Below are positions 35,013 through 43,346 of a stretch of 64,000 bases of DNA, one piece after another. Numbering within the stretch: position 1 is the stretch's first letter; each line of letters opens with the position of its first letter. The stretch is from contig PHDU01000001.1 of NCBI GenBank assembly GCA_002842755.1, forward strand, positions 62,001 through 126,000, given 5' to 3'. Origin of the DNA: Bacteroidetes bacterium HGW-Bacteroidetes-1. GTDB lineage: Bacteria; Bacteroidota; Bacteroidia; Bacteroidales; F082. The position numbers and the translations under genes were made by a program. The notes below the pieces were generated by a model, which did no database searches, was not told the origin of the DNA, and was given only the letters and a program-made list of their open reading frames with translations.

Positions 35013-35948
35013 ATGAAGGAATCAATTATACTGTTTATTAAGGGTATTGCAATGGGTGCTGCCAATGTCATACCTGGTGTTTCGGGTGGTACAATTGCAT
35101 TAATAACAGGAATATTTGAGCGCCTGATCAATGCGATCAAGTCGATTAATGTTAAAGCACTAAAACTTCTTTTTTCAGGTGAGTTCAAGAACTTTGCTTT
35201 ACATACGGATTTTTGGTTCCTCGTATTGGTATTTTCAGGAGTCGGCGTTGCTATTTTAAGCTTGGCACGACTTTTTGACTTCCTTTTCACACATTATCCG
35301 GTATATATCTGGTCCTATTTTTTTGGCTTAATACTGGCTAGTGTATATTTTGTTGGCAAAACTGTTGAGAAATGGAGTTTATCAGTCTGGATTAGCTTTA
35401 TCCTTGGAGCAGCAGTTGCTTTTGCAATCACGTTTTTATCCCCTGCCAGCGAAAACCGCGATTTCTTTTATCTTATTATTTGTGGTGTAGTAGCAGTTTG
35501 CAGCATGATTCTCCCGGGTTTATCAGGGTCGTTTGTTTTAATTTTAATGGGAAATTATCAATTAGTGGCAATTGAAGCAATCAATAATTTAGATTTCAAT
35601 CTTTTACTTCCGGTACTCATAGGTATGGTTGGAGGGCTTATCCTGTTTTCACATTTTTTATCATGGCTATTAAAAAAATTCAAAGATCAAACAATCTCTA
35701 CTTTAACAGGTTTCATTTTTGGTTCACTTGGTGTAATATGGCCTTGGAAAAAGACTATTTATATAACCGATCAATTAGGCCAAACCGTTGTAAAAGCAGG
35801 CAAAGCAGTTGTTGAAAAATATGTTGTTATTTTACCAGAAACCTTTGGAATAGAAGAAATGATTGCTATACTTTTGATGCTTGCTGGAATCATTTCCATT
35901 TGGATTATTGAAAAAACAGCAAAAAGCAATTCAGAAACAGTTAACTAG
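35013..35948 (+). CDS. DUF368 membrane protein, undecaprenyl-phosphate translocase family (PopT-like)
   Basis: A 311-residue protein with about eight membrane helices. It begins with the DUF368 signature IKGIAMGAANVIPGVSGGTIALITG (here spanning about residues 9-33) and repeats a related CSMILPGLSGSFVLILMG near residue 165, an inverted-repeat pattern. Recent work assigned DUF368 (PopT) and DedA (UptA) proteins to returning undecaprenyl phosphate across the inner membrane, which would support cell-wall and surface-polysaccharide synthesis. It lies 6 bases after the aldehyde dehydrogenase and 10 bases before aroE, so cotranscription is likely. Family membership is firm; activity is by analogy. 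Confidence 0.9.
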   Translation: MKESIILFIKGIAMGAANVIPGVSGGTIALITGIFERLINAIKSINVKALKLLFSGEFKNFALHTDFWFLVLVFSGVGVAILSLARLFDFLFTHYPVYIWSYFFGLILASVYFVGKTVEKWSLSVWISFILGAAVAFAITFLSPASENRDFFYLIICGVVAVCSMILPGLSGSFVLILMGNYQLVAIEAINNLDFNLLLPVLIGMVGGLILFSHFLSWLLKKFKDQTISTLTGFIFGSLGVIWPWKKTIYITDQLGQTVVKAGKAVVEKYVVILPETFGIEEMIAILLMLAGIISIWIIEKTAKSNSETVN

Positions 35949-35958
35949 ACAGCAGGCT

Positions 35959-36711
35959 ATGGATTTATTTGGGTTGATTGGAAAGTCTTTATCGCATTCT
36001 TTTTCTAAAAAATATTTTACAAATAAATTTGAAGAAGAGAAAATTCATGCACAATATGAACTTTTTCCTCTTGAAAGCATTGACCTTTTAACTGAACTTA
36101 TCTTTAACAATCCAAATTTAAAAGGTTTAAATGTAACCATTCCTTTTAAACAAGAAGTAATTCACTTTCTTGATGAGATCGATGTTTCTGCAAAGATGAT
36201 AGGAGCTGTTAATACAATAACTATCAGACATATAAATGGGAAAAGCATCCTTCGCGGATATAATACAGATGCTGTTGGTTTTGAAAAGACGCTAAAAAAA
36301 CTAAATCCTAATCCAGTTGGATTAAGGGCACTGATCCTTGGAACAGGAGGAGCTGCGCAAGCTGTAAGATATGTGTTAAGAAAAAATGGCGTACTTTTCA
36401 GGTCCGTCAGTCGCATTAATTTAAAATCAGACCAGCTTACTTACCATCTCATTACAGCATCCATCATATCAAAATACAAACTTATTATTAACACTACTCC
36501 CGTTGGGATGTATCCTAAAATTGATGAAGCTCCTGAAATTCCCTATCATTTGCTTACCAAAGATCACTGCCTGATTGACCTGATCTATAATCCATGCGAA
36601 ACGCTTTTTTTAAAGAAAGGAAGAGAGAATGGTGCTATAACTGTAAACGGAATTGAGATGTTCGAAAATCAAGCGGAAGAAGCATGGACTATTTGGACTC
36701 AAAACACCTAA
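35959..36711 (+). CDS. aroE: Shikimate dehydrogenase
   Basis: Read from the ATG at 35959 it is a 250-residue AroE (an upstream ATG at 35881 would overlap DUF368 and add 26 unrelated residues). It reduces 3-dehydroshikimate to shikimate with NADPH. Visible are GLIGKSLSHSFSKKYF (residues 5-20), the catalytic lysine Lys64 in NVTIPFKQ, GAVNTI, the shikimate-binding NTDAVGFE, the GTGGAAQAVRYVL dinucleotide fold, NTTPVGMYP and a late ENQAEEAW. It is slightly shorter than the E. coli enzyme (272). It is coupled 3 bases before the Nramp-like gene. Confidence 0.95.
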   Translation: MDLFGLIGKSLSHSFSKKYFTNKFEEEKIHAQYELFPLESIDLLTELIFNNPNLKGLNVTIPFKQEVIHFLDEIDVSAKMIGAVNTITIRHINGKSILRGYNTDAVGFEKTLKKLNPNPVGLRALILGTGGAAQAVRYVLRKNGVLFRSVSRINLKSDQLTYHLITASIISKYKLIINTTPVGMYPKIDEAPEIPYHLLTKDHCLIDLIYNPCETLFLKKGRENGAITVNGIEMFENQAEEAWTIWTQNT

Positions 36712-36714
36712 CTC

Positions 36715-37956
36715 ATGAAAAGAAATTTTGCCTCACTGATAGGACCTGGCCTGATGTATGCAGGTGCTGCCATCGGGGTTTCTCATCTTGTGCAATCAAC
36801 CAGAGCAGGTGCTGATTTTGGCTTTGAGTTGATGTGGATTCTATTGGCAGCTAATTTGTTAAAATTTCCCTTCTTTGAAATAGGAAGCCGTTATGTATTG
36901 GCAACAGGTAAGAACCTCATAGATGCTTATTTTGATGCAGGTAAATGGATTCTTATCTTGTTTTTCATTATGACATTGGTAACTATGTTTCCAATTCAGG
37001 CAGCCCTCACAGTCGTTACAGCCGGACTTGCCAATAATATTTTTGATACAGGGTTGACCACCACCACGATGAGTATATTACTTGTCTTAATCACCATGCT
37101 AATCATAATAATTGGTCGATTTAAATTGCTAGATAAACTTATTAAAGTGGTTATTATTTTACTTACCCTTTCAACCTTTGTTGCTGTTATAAGCGCCTTG
37201 AATATTCAAACGGTTCAGAATTTCTCAGGTAATGAATTCGATTGGCTGAATAAAAAACATATTTTCTTTTTAATTGCCTTCATCGGATGGATGCCTGCTC
37301 CTATTGATATTGTTGTCTGGACATCACTTTGGAGTCAGTCAAAATTTGGCAGTTGGAAAGAACAACCATCCATGAAAGAGGTTCTCCTGGAGTTCAGAAC
37401 AAGTTATTTTGGAACCATGATTGTTGCAGCATCATTTTTAGCCTTAGGAGCATTGGTAATGCATTCAAGCGAAGAAGTTTTATCTCCAAACGGGGCTGTT
37501 TTTGCAGGACAATTGATTGGTTTATATACCAGTACAATCGGACAATGGGCTTATCCAATTATTGCAATAGCTGCTCTAACTACTATGGTAAGTACGACAT
37601 TGACAGTAACTGATGCTTACCCAAGAACCCTACGTCACAGTATGCAGCTTCTTTTCAATAAAGGGTTTGTTGTTTCGGACAGGAAAATATATATATTTTG
37701 GATTATAGTATTATCAATCGGAGTAATACTTTTGATAAGCTACTCCGGGAGCAGTATGCGTGTCATGGTTGATCTCGCTACCAGTATTTCAATTGTTACT
37801 GCTCCAATCCTTGCATTGCTTAATTACAAAGTTATTACTTCATCAAAAGTTGGAAAAAAATACCAGCCGGCACTTTATCTGCGAATATGGAGTTGGATTG
37901 GGATAATTTTTCTGAGCTTATTTACTCTTTTTTACCTTTGCTGGCTCGCCATCTGA
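36715..37956 (+). CDS. Nramp-like transporter lacking the canonical metal-binding motif
   Basis: A 413-residue inner-membrane protein with about eleven helices and clear Nramp-family similarity (GPGLMYAGAAI at residues 10-20, ATGKNLIDAY and TVTDAYPRTLR). The family's metal-binding TM1 motif DPGN is replaced by GVSH (residues 21-24). In TM6 the usual MPHN reads MPAP (Met193 kept, His and Asn lost). Mn/Fe transport by the standard mechanism is therefore doubtful; the protein may belong to a divergent Nramp-like branch with another substrate. It starts 3 bases after aroE at the end of the operon and runs convergent to the next gene. Confidence 0.88.
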   Translation: MKRNFASLIGPGLMYAGAAIGVSHLVQSTRAGADFGFELMWILLAANLLKFPFFEIGSRYVLATGKNLIDAYFDAGKWILILFFIMTLVTMFPIQAALTVVTAGLANNIFDTGLTTTTMSILLVLITMLIIIIGRFKLLDKLIKVVIILLTLSTFVAVISALNIQTVQNFSGNEFDWLNKKHIFFLIAFIGWMPAPIDIVVWTSLWSQSKFGSWKEQPSMKEVLLEFRTSYFGTMIVAASFLALGALVMHSSEEVLSPNGAVFAGQLIGLYTSTIGQWAYPIIAIAALTTMVSTTLTVTDAYPRTLRHSMQLLFNKGFVVSDRKIYIFWIIVLSIGVILLISYSGSSMRVMVDLATSISIVTAPILALLNYKVITSSKVGKKYQPALYLRIWSWIGIIFLSLFTLFYLCWLAI

Positions 37957-37991
37957 TCGATCCTAAGACATCTTTATTCGGGATAATACTG

Positions 37992-38549
37992 TCAAAGTCC
38001 AAAGCCAAAACCAATTCTGAAGAGAGGATTATTGTAGGGCGAATCAAGGGTCTCATTGAGGTTGTATAAAATCATGATACTGGCAAATGCTTTTGATGAA
38101 AAATATTGACGATAACCACCTCCAGCAAAAACACTATGAATCAAAATACGTTCTTTATTTTCAATGGTTCCCATTGAGTTAATATAAACTTTCTGATAGC
38201 TAAGAAGCTCATTTTCAGCATGAGCAAATAAACCTCTAAAAATCTGATAGGAGGTATAAAACCCACCCCCGTAATTACTTGAAGAAAATTTTAGCAACCT
38301 GTCCTTGTAACTGTAATAGTTATAAGTAATGCGTGTACCTGCTTCCCATGCAGGTGTAATCCGGTAGCCAATCTGTGGAGAAACAATGATATTAGCGCCA
38401 TAAGATGAAAAGCCAATGCCAAAGTCACCACCAAAAACCCATTTATTTTCATACCCAGATTGATCGGTTCTTGATTGTGACACCAATGCATTACTCAAAA
38501 AAACCAAAAGAAAAAAAGCCAAAAAAGAAGATGAACCTATACTTTTCAT
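37992..38549 (-). CDS. Predicted outer-membrane beta-barrel protein
   Basis: From the ATG at 38549 it encodes 185 residues: a signal peptide (SSFLAFFLLVFLSNALVS, then Q) followed by amphipathic beta strands (VFGGDFGIGFSSYGANIIVS, YRITPAWEAGTRITYNYY, SVFAGGGYRQYF) and a closing LFRIGFGFGL. About eight strands fit a small OmpX/OmpW-size barrel. The exact family is not recognised. It ends 35 bases from the convergent Nramp-like gene. Confidence 0.75.
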   Translation of the reverse strand: MKSIGSSSFLAFFLLVFLSNALVSQSRTDQSGYENKWVFGGDFGIGFSSYGANIIVSPQIGYRITPAWEAGTRITYNYYSYKDRLLKFSSSNYGGGFYTSYQIFRGLFAHAENELLSYQKVYINSMGTIENKERILIHSVFAGGGYRQYFSSKAFASIMILYNLNETLDSPYNNPLFRIGFGFGL

Positions 38550-38619
38550 TATCAAAAAAGTCTAATTATATTGCGAAAATACAATAAATCGTTCTATTTC
38601 GCGTAAAGCATTAGTTGAT

Positions 38620-38627
38620 TAACTTTG
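38620..38627 (+). promoter_or_regulatory. Putative -7 element for the beta-helix lipoprotein gene
   Basis: TAACTTTG, 31 bases upstream of the ATG at 38659. Confidence 0.5.
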
Positions 38628-38658
38628 TCGTATAATTTCTGTATCTGCCGCTACAAGT

Positions 38659-40125
38659 ATGAAAAATAAAAACACTTCATTCTGGATCATTCCTATATTT
38701 CTTTTACTTATCATTATTTCGTGTCGGAAAGATGATATCATAAGCACTGACATTACATTAAAGTTAACATTTTCAAGCGATTCTGTAGTTTTTGATACTG
38801 TTTTTTCAAGCCTTGGCACCATCACCCGCAATGTGATGGTTTATAATACCAGCAATAAGCGCATTAATATAAGTAGTATTAGGCTTGAAAAGGGAACGCA
38901 GTCGGTTTACAAAATAAATGCTGATGGTATTTCTGGAAACATCATCAATGATGTCGAAATTGCAGCAAATGATAGTATTTATATACTCGTTCGTGCTACC
39001 ATCGATCCGCAAAATGCCAACAGTCCTTATGTTGTTGAAGACGATTTGGTTTTTCTCACCAATAATAATGAACAAAGGGTTAAGTTGGTTGCATGGGGCC
39101 AGGATGCAATATATATTCTTGCTGATCAACAGGTTGGAGGTTTTCCAAAATTTAAAATTGTTGCAGATAGCAACGAAACTGTTTATTGGACAGCGGAAAA
39201 GCCTTATGTCATCTATGGTTACGCCCTGATTAATTCATATGGAACGCTCGTCATTGAAGAAGGCGCCAATATTCATTTTCACGACAAATCTGGTTTGTGG
39301 GCTTATGTAGATGGTGTTTTGAAAGTGAGAGGCAGCAAAGAAAAGCCTGTAAAGTTTCAGGGAGATCGTCTTGATCAGGATTACAGGAATATACCAGGTC
39401 AGTGGGATCGTATCTGGTTGATGGAAGGACGGCAGGGGTTCAATCACGAAATCGACTATGCCATTATTCGTAACGGGTATATTGGTATTCAGGCTGAATC
39501 ATTTCTCAGACCTACCTCCAACCAGCTCAACATCACCAATACTATCATTGAGAACCATACCGGAATAGGAATATTTACGCGTCTTTTTGCCATAGACGCT
39601 AATAATCTGGTCGTAGCCAACAACGGGAATTATGGCATTGCACTAACTGCCGGTGGAGCATATCGGTTTCAGCACACAACTATTGCCAACAATTGGTCGC
39701 TCTCAGTACGCAATACCCCTGCCTTGTTTTACAATAATTTTCTTATGGACAAGCTGGGTCATCCAATTCCTGTACCTATCAATGTCTCATTCGGAAACAG
39801 TATCATCTATGGATCAAATAGTGAAGAAATTGAATCAGAGCTTATTGCAGGCGCAGATACATTGTACCTTTTTGATCATTGCCTGATAAAAACTGAACGC
39901 GACCTTAATAATTTTGGCAATTTTGATAATTGTATAAAAAATGAGATTCCTCAATTTAAGGATTATAGTAATTTCAACTTCAGACCCGACAGTCTTTCTC
40001 CTGTTATCGGCAAAGGAAAGCTAAGTATTGCCATTGAGGTCCCCATCGATTTGGATGGAATTGATCGCACTGCTTCACCCGATTTGGGCGCTTATCAATA
40101 TGTGAAAGACCCGGATGAAGAATAA
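38659..40125 (+). CDS. Lipoprotein with parallel beta-helix domain
   Basis: A 488-residue lipoprotein: MKNKNTSFWIIPIFLLLIIISC with the lipid-modified cysteine at residue 22. Residues 30-170 are an immunoglobulin-like beta domain. From about 190 come right-handed beta-helix-like turns (INSYGTLVIEEGANIHFH, YAIIRNGYIGIQAESF, NITNTIIENHTGIGIFT, TTIANNWSLSVRNT). The end DLDGIDRTASPDLGAYQY is the DxGAYE-like motif common in Bacteroidota beta-helix and choice-of-anchor proteins. It is likely on the cell surface or in the periplasm; carbohydrate binding is possible but no catalytic residues can be named. A small kinase gene follows after 27 bases. Confidence 0.8.
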   Translation: MKNKNTSFWIIPIFLLLIIISCRKDDIISTDITLKLTFSSDSVVFDTVFSSLGTITRNVMVYNTSNKRINISSIRLEKGTQSVYKINADGISGNIINDVEIAANDSIYILVRATIDPQNANSPYVVEDDLVFLTNNNEQRVKLVAWGQDAIYILADQQVGGFPKFKIVADSNETVYWTAEKPYVIYGYALINSYGTLVIEEGANIHFHDKSGLWAYVDGVLKVRGSKEKPVKFQGDRLDQDYRNIPGQWDRIWLMEGRQGFNHEIDYAIIRNGYIGIQAESFLRPTSNQLNITNTIIENHTGIGIFTRLFAIDANNLVVANNGNYGIALTAGGAYRFQHTTIANNWSLSVRNTPALFYNNFLMDKLGHPIPVPINVSFGNSIIYGSNSEEIESELIAGADTLYLFDHCLIKTERDLNNFGNFDNCIKNEIPQFKDYSNFNFRPDSLSPVIGKGKLSIAIEVPIDLDGIDRTASPDLGAYQYVKDPDEE

Positions 40126-40152
40126 CCATAACATTCAAAAAAGCTTTTCTCA

Positions 40153-40650
40153 ATGATCATTGCCATAGGAGGCGTTAGTACTGCCGGTAAAACAACACTT
40201 GCCAGTCAGTTACGTCACTATTTCCATAAGAAGAAAACCAGTTTGCTATGTCAGGACGATTTCGTTAAATCAGTTGAGCAAATACCAATGATTAAAGATC
40301 GAATTGATTGGGAAATTCCTGCTTCTATTGATCATATTCGTTTTCGCGATGCTATTTTAGCAGAAAAGAAAGAAAATGATATTGTAATTGTTGAAGGACT
40401 CATGGTATTTTGGCATCCGGAAATTAATCGGCTATTCGACAAAAAACTTTTTATTGAAATAGATTATCAACTTTTTATGAAAAGAAAAAATGATGATTAC
40501 CGTTGGGGAAATGAACCGGATTGGTACATTGCATATATTTGGAACAGTTACAAGCAATACGGAATCCCTTCAGATAAAGTTAACATCTTGATTATCAATG
40601 GAAATAAAACAATACAACTGAATCCTATTATTAAATATCTCCAGCAATGA
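40153..40650 (+). CDS. P-loop kinase resembling nicotinamide riboside kinase
   Basis: A 165-residue P-loop NTPase of the uridine/NR kinase group. It shows Walker A GGVSTAGKTTLA (residues 6-17), LLCQDDFVK (35-43), VIVEGLMVFWHPE near 77-89, an RKNDDYRWGNEPDWYIAYIW lid segment and a C-terminal ILIINGN. The order QDDF, then EG-LxF, then the lid R-x-R/K, then a DWY-x5-W segment follows eukaryotic NRK1 closely from memory, so phosphorylation of nicotinamide riboside (or another small riboside) is the best guess. Uridine kinase is the alternative. Its last 4 bases overlap the HD hydrolase gene, implying coupling. Confidence 0.75.
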   Translation: MIIAIGGVSTAGKTTLASQLRHYFHKKKTSLLCQDDFVKSVEQIPMIKDRIDWEIPASIDHIRFRDAILAEKKENDIVIVEGLMVFWHPEINRLFDKKLFIEIDYQLFMKRKNDDYRWGNEPDWYIAYIWNSYKQYGIPSDKVNILIINGNKTIQLNPIIKYLQQ

Positions 40651-41309
40651 CACTTACTTATCAGGAAAAACTTCTTTCAAAAACCATTCAATTTGTTAAA
40701 GAGCAACTTGAAGAAGCCGAAAGCGGCCATGATTGGTGGCACATTCACAGGGTTCATACTACAGCAGTTTCAATGGCTCAACACATAAATGCAAACAAAC
40801 TTGTAGTTGAGCTTGGTGCCTTGCTTCATGATATTGCCGATTCAAAATTCCATGATGGCAATGAAGAATTGGGACCTGCTATTGTCCGTTCTTTCTTATT
40901 AAGGGAACATCTTGATGAAGAAACGATCAATGAGGTTGTTTTCATTATTGAAAATATGGCTTTCAAACGGTCATTTCATTTTGATGGTGCAAAATCAATT
41001 GAATTTAAAATTGTGCAGGATGCCGACAGGCTGGATGCTATCGGAGCAATAGGAATAGCGCGCGCATTCAGCTACGGTGGATACAAAGGACGTCCGTTCT
41101 TTGATCCGGAGGTTTTACCTGAGACACACAATGACGGAGAACATTATAAAGCATCTAAAGCGCCTACGATTAATCATTTTTATGAGAAGTTGCTTCTTCT
41201 AAAAGACCAGATGAATACTGAAGAAGGAAAAAAACGAGCTTTGGTACGACATGAATATATGCTTGGTTTTCTAAAGCAGTTTGATGATGAATGGAAGGGT
41301 ATCCTGTAA
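40647..41309 (+). CDS. HD-domain phosphohydrolase (YedJ-like)
   Basis: A 220-residue HD hydrolase. Metal ligands are visible in HDWWHIHRVHTTA (residues 29-41), the HD pair in ELGALLHDIADSKF and the late QDADRLDAIGAIGIARAF. The last segment, with GGYKGRPFFD after it, is typical of the YedJ/HDIG-like uncharacterised phosphohydrolases. It overlaps the NR-kinase-like gene by 4 bases, which suggests a related nucleotide substrate or a balancing phosphatase activity. It ends 10 bases from the convergent LTA-synthase-like gene. Confidence 0.88.
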   Translation: MTLTYQEKLLSKTIQFVKEQLEEAESGHDWWHIHRVHTTAVSMAQHINANKLVVELGALLHDIADSKFHDGNEELGPAIVRSFLLREHLDEETINEVVFIIENMAFKRSFHFDGAKSIEFKIVQDADRLDAIGAIGIARAFSYGGYKGRPFFDPEVLPETHNDGEHYKASKAPTINHFYEKLLLLKDQMNTEEGKKRALVRHEYMLGFLKQFDDEWKGIL

Positions 41310-41319
41310 AGAAAGTTAA

Positions 41320-43179
41320 CTAATACGAAAGGAATTCTTCAAACAAAATCTGGAGATAAGCCTTACCTTCTATTATCAAGCTGTCGTTCTCCCCTACCGG
41401 TAATTGCTTTTGAAAAAAACGGTCTCCGAATTTATCCCACACAAAAAAACCATCAGATCGTTTCCATCCCAATCCTTCATTTAGCTCAAAGTATGCAAAA
41501 GGTTTATAATAGGGATTGAAAAGATTTTTACTCCAGAAATATTCTTCTGTTTTCAAATCAAGCTGTTTAAGTAAAGTAGCAGGAATGTCAGTATTGCCGC
41601 ATATCTGGTCAAATATTTTTCCGCGAAGTGAGTCTTTTAATGCCGGCCCGCAAAGCAACAGTGGGATTTTATGGTAATCAAAGGTCTCAATGGGATGATT
41701 GCGATAGGTATTATGACTATGGTCTGCCATGATAACAAATATGGTATTTTTAAACCAGGATTTTTGTCGTACAAGTTCATAGAATTCGCCTAAGGCCCTA
41801 TCGGTGTAATAGGCAGAATTTACAAAATCCTTCTCTAAGAGTGGCCATTGCAGGTGATGTTCCATAGGGAAATCGTAGGGAGAATGAGAGCTAAGGGTAA
41901 AAACTGTGCTAAAAAAGGGTTGTGGTTGCTGATCCAACTGTTGAGCAAAAAACGGAAGCAGAAAGCTGTCGTGCACTCCGAGTTTACCACGCTCCAATTC
42001 TGATGGAAGGTTTTTTCCTTGAACGATTCTATCCATATTGTTATAAATTAAGTAGGAGAGAATATTCCCATAATTGAGCTGTCCGCCAAAATAAAAACTA
42101 GTAAAATATCCTTTGCTTTTCAAATCCATACTCAGACTTGGCAGCGAAGCATACTTTTCCGGATGATTTGTAATTGTGGTTATAGGAATACCAGGCAGTC
42201 CGCCATAAAGTGCACCTATGGCCTGCTGTGAACGATTGGCATTTGCATAAAAATTGGTGAACAGCAAACCTTCCTGCTCCAATTCTCTGAAATTTGGTGT
42301 GATTCCAGCCTCGCCTCCAAGAGATTCAACCAAATCAGCCGACCAACTTTCGAGGAGGATAACGACAATATTAGGTTTTTCAATCTTAAAAATAGAAATA
42401 GTGGTATCCATTTCAACCTCGTGAAGTCTTTTTACAATTGCCAATGCCTGATCGTCAGGCATGGACTTGAATATGTTATCCTTGCTTAATTCAGCGGCGT
42501 TAAGAATGTTAACACCAATATTATACAACGGATTTACTGCCGTTATATTTAATAAATTAAAATTACTAAAATACGCCGAACTGATGCTCAACGGAATGGC
42601 ACTCAGCCCTCCACGTGCACCAAAAAACAAAACAGGAATAACAATCAAGATAGAAAATGCAGGCTTGAAACTTGCTTTTGAATGCAATTGTTTTGCAGGT
42701 TCTATCCAACGGATGTAGGAATAAATGCCAACTATTGTGAGTATAATCCAAATCAAAACAAGTGTTAAAAACTCACTTGAAGAGGCAGAATTAAAAATTT
42801 CAGCAGGCTGTTTTAAATATTCCAATGCTTTGAATGAAAGTTTTGTTTTCCATTCACCATACAGGCCAAGCTCAGCTGATGTGATTAATGCATAAACAAA
42901 AATCAGTATAATCATAAAAATACGCAACACCCTTGTCAAAAAGTATTTACCAAAAACAAAAGAAGCAGTCAACAGGATCAAAGGGATCAATAGGATATAT
43001 GATATTGTTGCAAGGTCTAACTGGATCGCATGAATAAAAACGCTGGTAATTTCGCCGAATGGAATCGATTCGGCTTTGATAAGATGCGCATAGTAAATTA
43101 GAAAAATAGCCCGATTGACTGTAAAAAAAGCCATCCAAAATAAGACAAGTTTTAATAATGTACCGAAAATAATTCGCAT
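41320..43179 (-). CDS. LTA-synthase-like membrane sulfatase / phosphoglycerol transferase
   Basis: A 619-residue protein with five N-terminal membrane helices (to about residue 190) and a large extracytoplasmic sulfatase-fold domain (266-590). The metal site begins with Glu277 in VVILLESWSAD and closes with the IMADHSHN segment. The nucleophile position in NANRSQQAIGALYGG is Ser317, where Gram-positive LtaS and many Bacteroidota relatives have threonine. Such proteins move phosphoglycerol or phosphoethanolamine to lipids or glycans. The target in this organism is unknown. It has its own -7 motif and no linked partner. Confidence 0.88.
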   Translation of the reverse strand: MRIIFGTLLKLVLFWMAFFTVNRAIFLIYYAHLIKAESIPFGEITSVFIHAIQLDLATISYILLIPLILLTASFVFGKYFLTRVLRIFMIILIFVYALITSAELGLYGEWKTKLSFKALEYLKQPAEIFNSASSSEFLTLVLIWIILTIVGIYSYIRWIEPAKQLHSKASFKPAFSILIVIPVLFFGARGGLSAIPLSISSAYFSNFNLLNITAVNPLYNIGVNILNAAELSKDNIFKSMPDDQALAIVKRLHEVEMDTTISIFKIEKPNIVVILLESWSADLVESLGGEAGITPNFRELEQEGLLFTNFYANANRSQQAIGALYGGLPGIPITTITNHPEKYASLPSLSMDLKSKGYFTSFYFGGQLNYGNILSYLIYNNMDRIVQGKNLPSELERGKLGVHDSFLLPFFAQQLDQQPQPFFSTVFTLSSHSPYDFPMEHHLQWPLLEKDFVNSAYYTDRALGEFYELVRQKSWFKNTIFVIMADHSHNTYRNHPIETFDYHKIPLLLCGPALKDSLRGKIFDQICGNTDIPATLLKQLDLKTEEYFWSKNLFNPYYKPFAYFELNEGLGWKRSDGFFVWDKFGDRFFQKQLPVGENDSLIIEGKAYLQILFEEFLSY

Positions 43180-43199
43180 AATTTACTCTTATAATGTTG

Positions 43200-43207
43200 C
43201 AAAAATA
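43200..43207 (-). promoter_or_regulatory. Putative -7 element for the LTA-synthase-like gene
   Basis: TATTTTTG on the minus strand, 20 bases upstream of the ATG at 43179. Confidence 0.5.
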
Positions 43208-43294
43208 AACTTAAATATGAAAGAAACCTTTGTTGAAAAAGTGATGCTGTAAATGGCTAAAACGAAATTCGTCCTTTTACATTTTTAAATACTA

Positions 43295-43302
43295 TATTTT
43301 TG
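43295..43302 (+). promoter_or_regulatory. Putative -7 element for the YggS-family gene
   Basis: TATTTTTG, 44 bases before the ATG at 43347. Confidence 0.5.
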
Positions 43303-43346
43303 CAATGAATTAATAAGGAAGCTTTTTTAATAAAATATACTTTTAA

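Noticed and set aside
35881-35958. Longer aroE with 26 more residues
   Set aside because: The extension overlaps the DUF368 gene and does not resemble any AroE N-terminus; the ATG at 35959 gives the canonical start.
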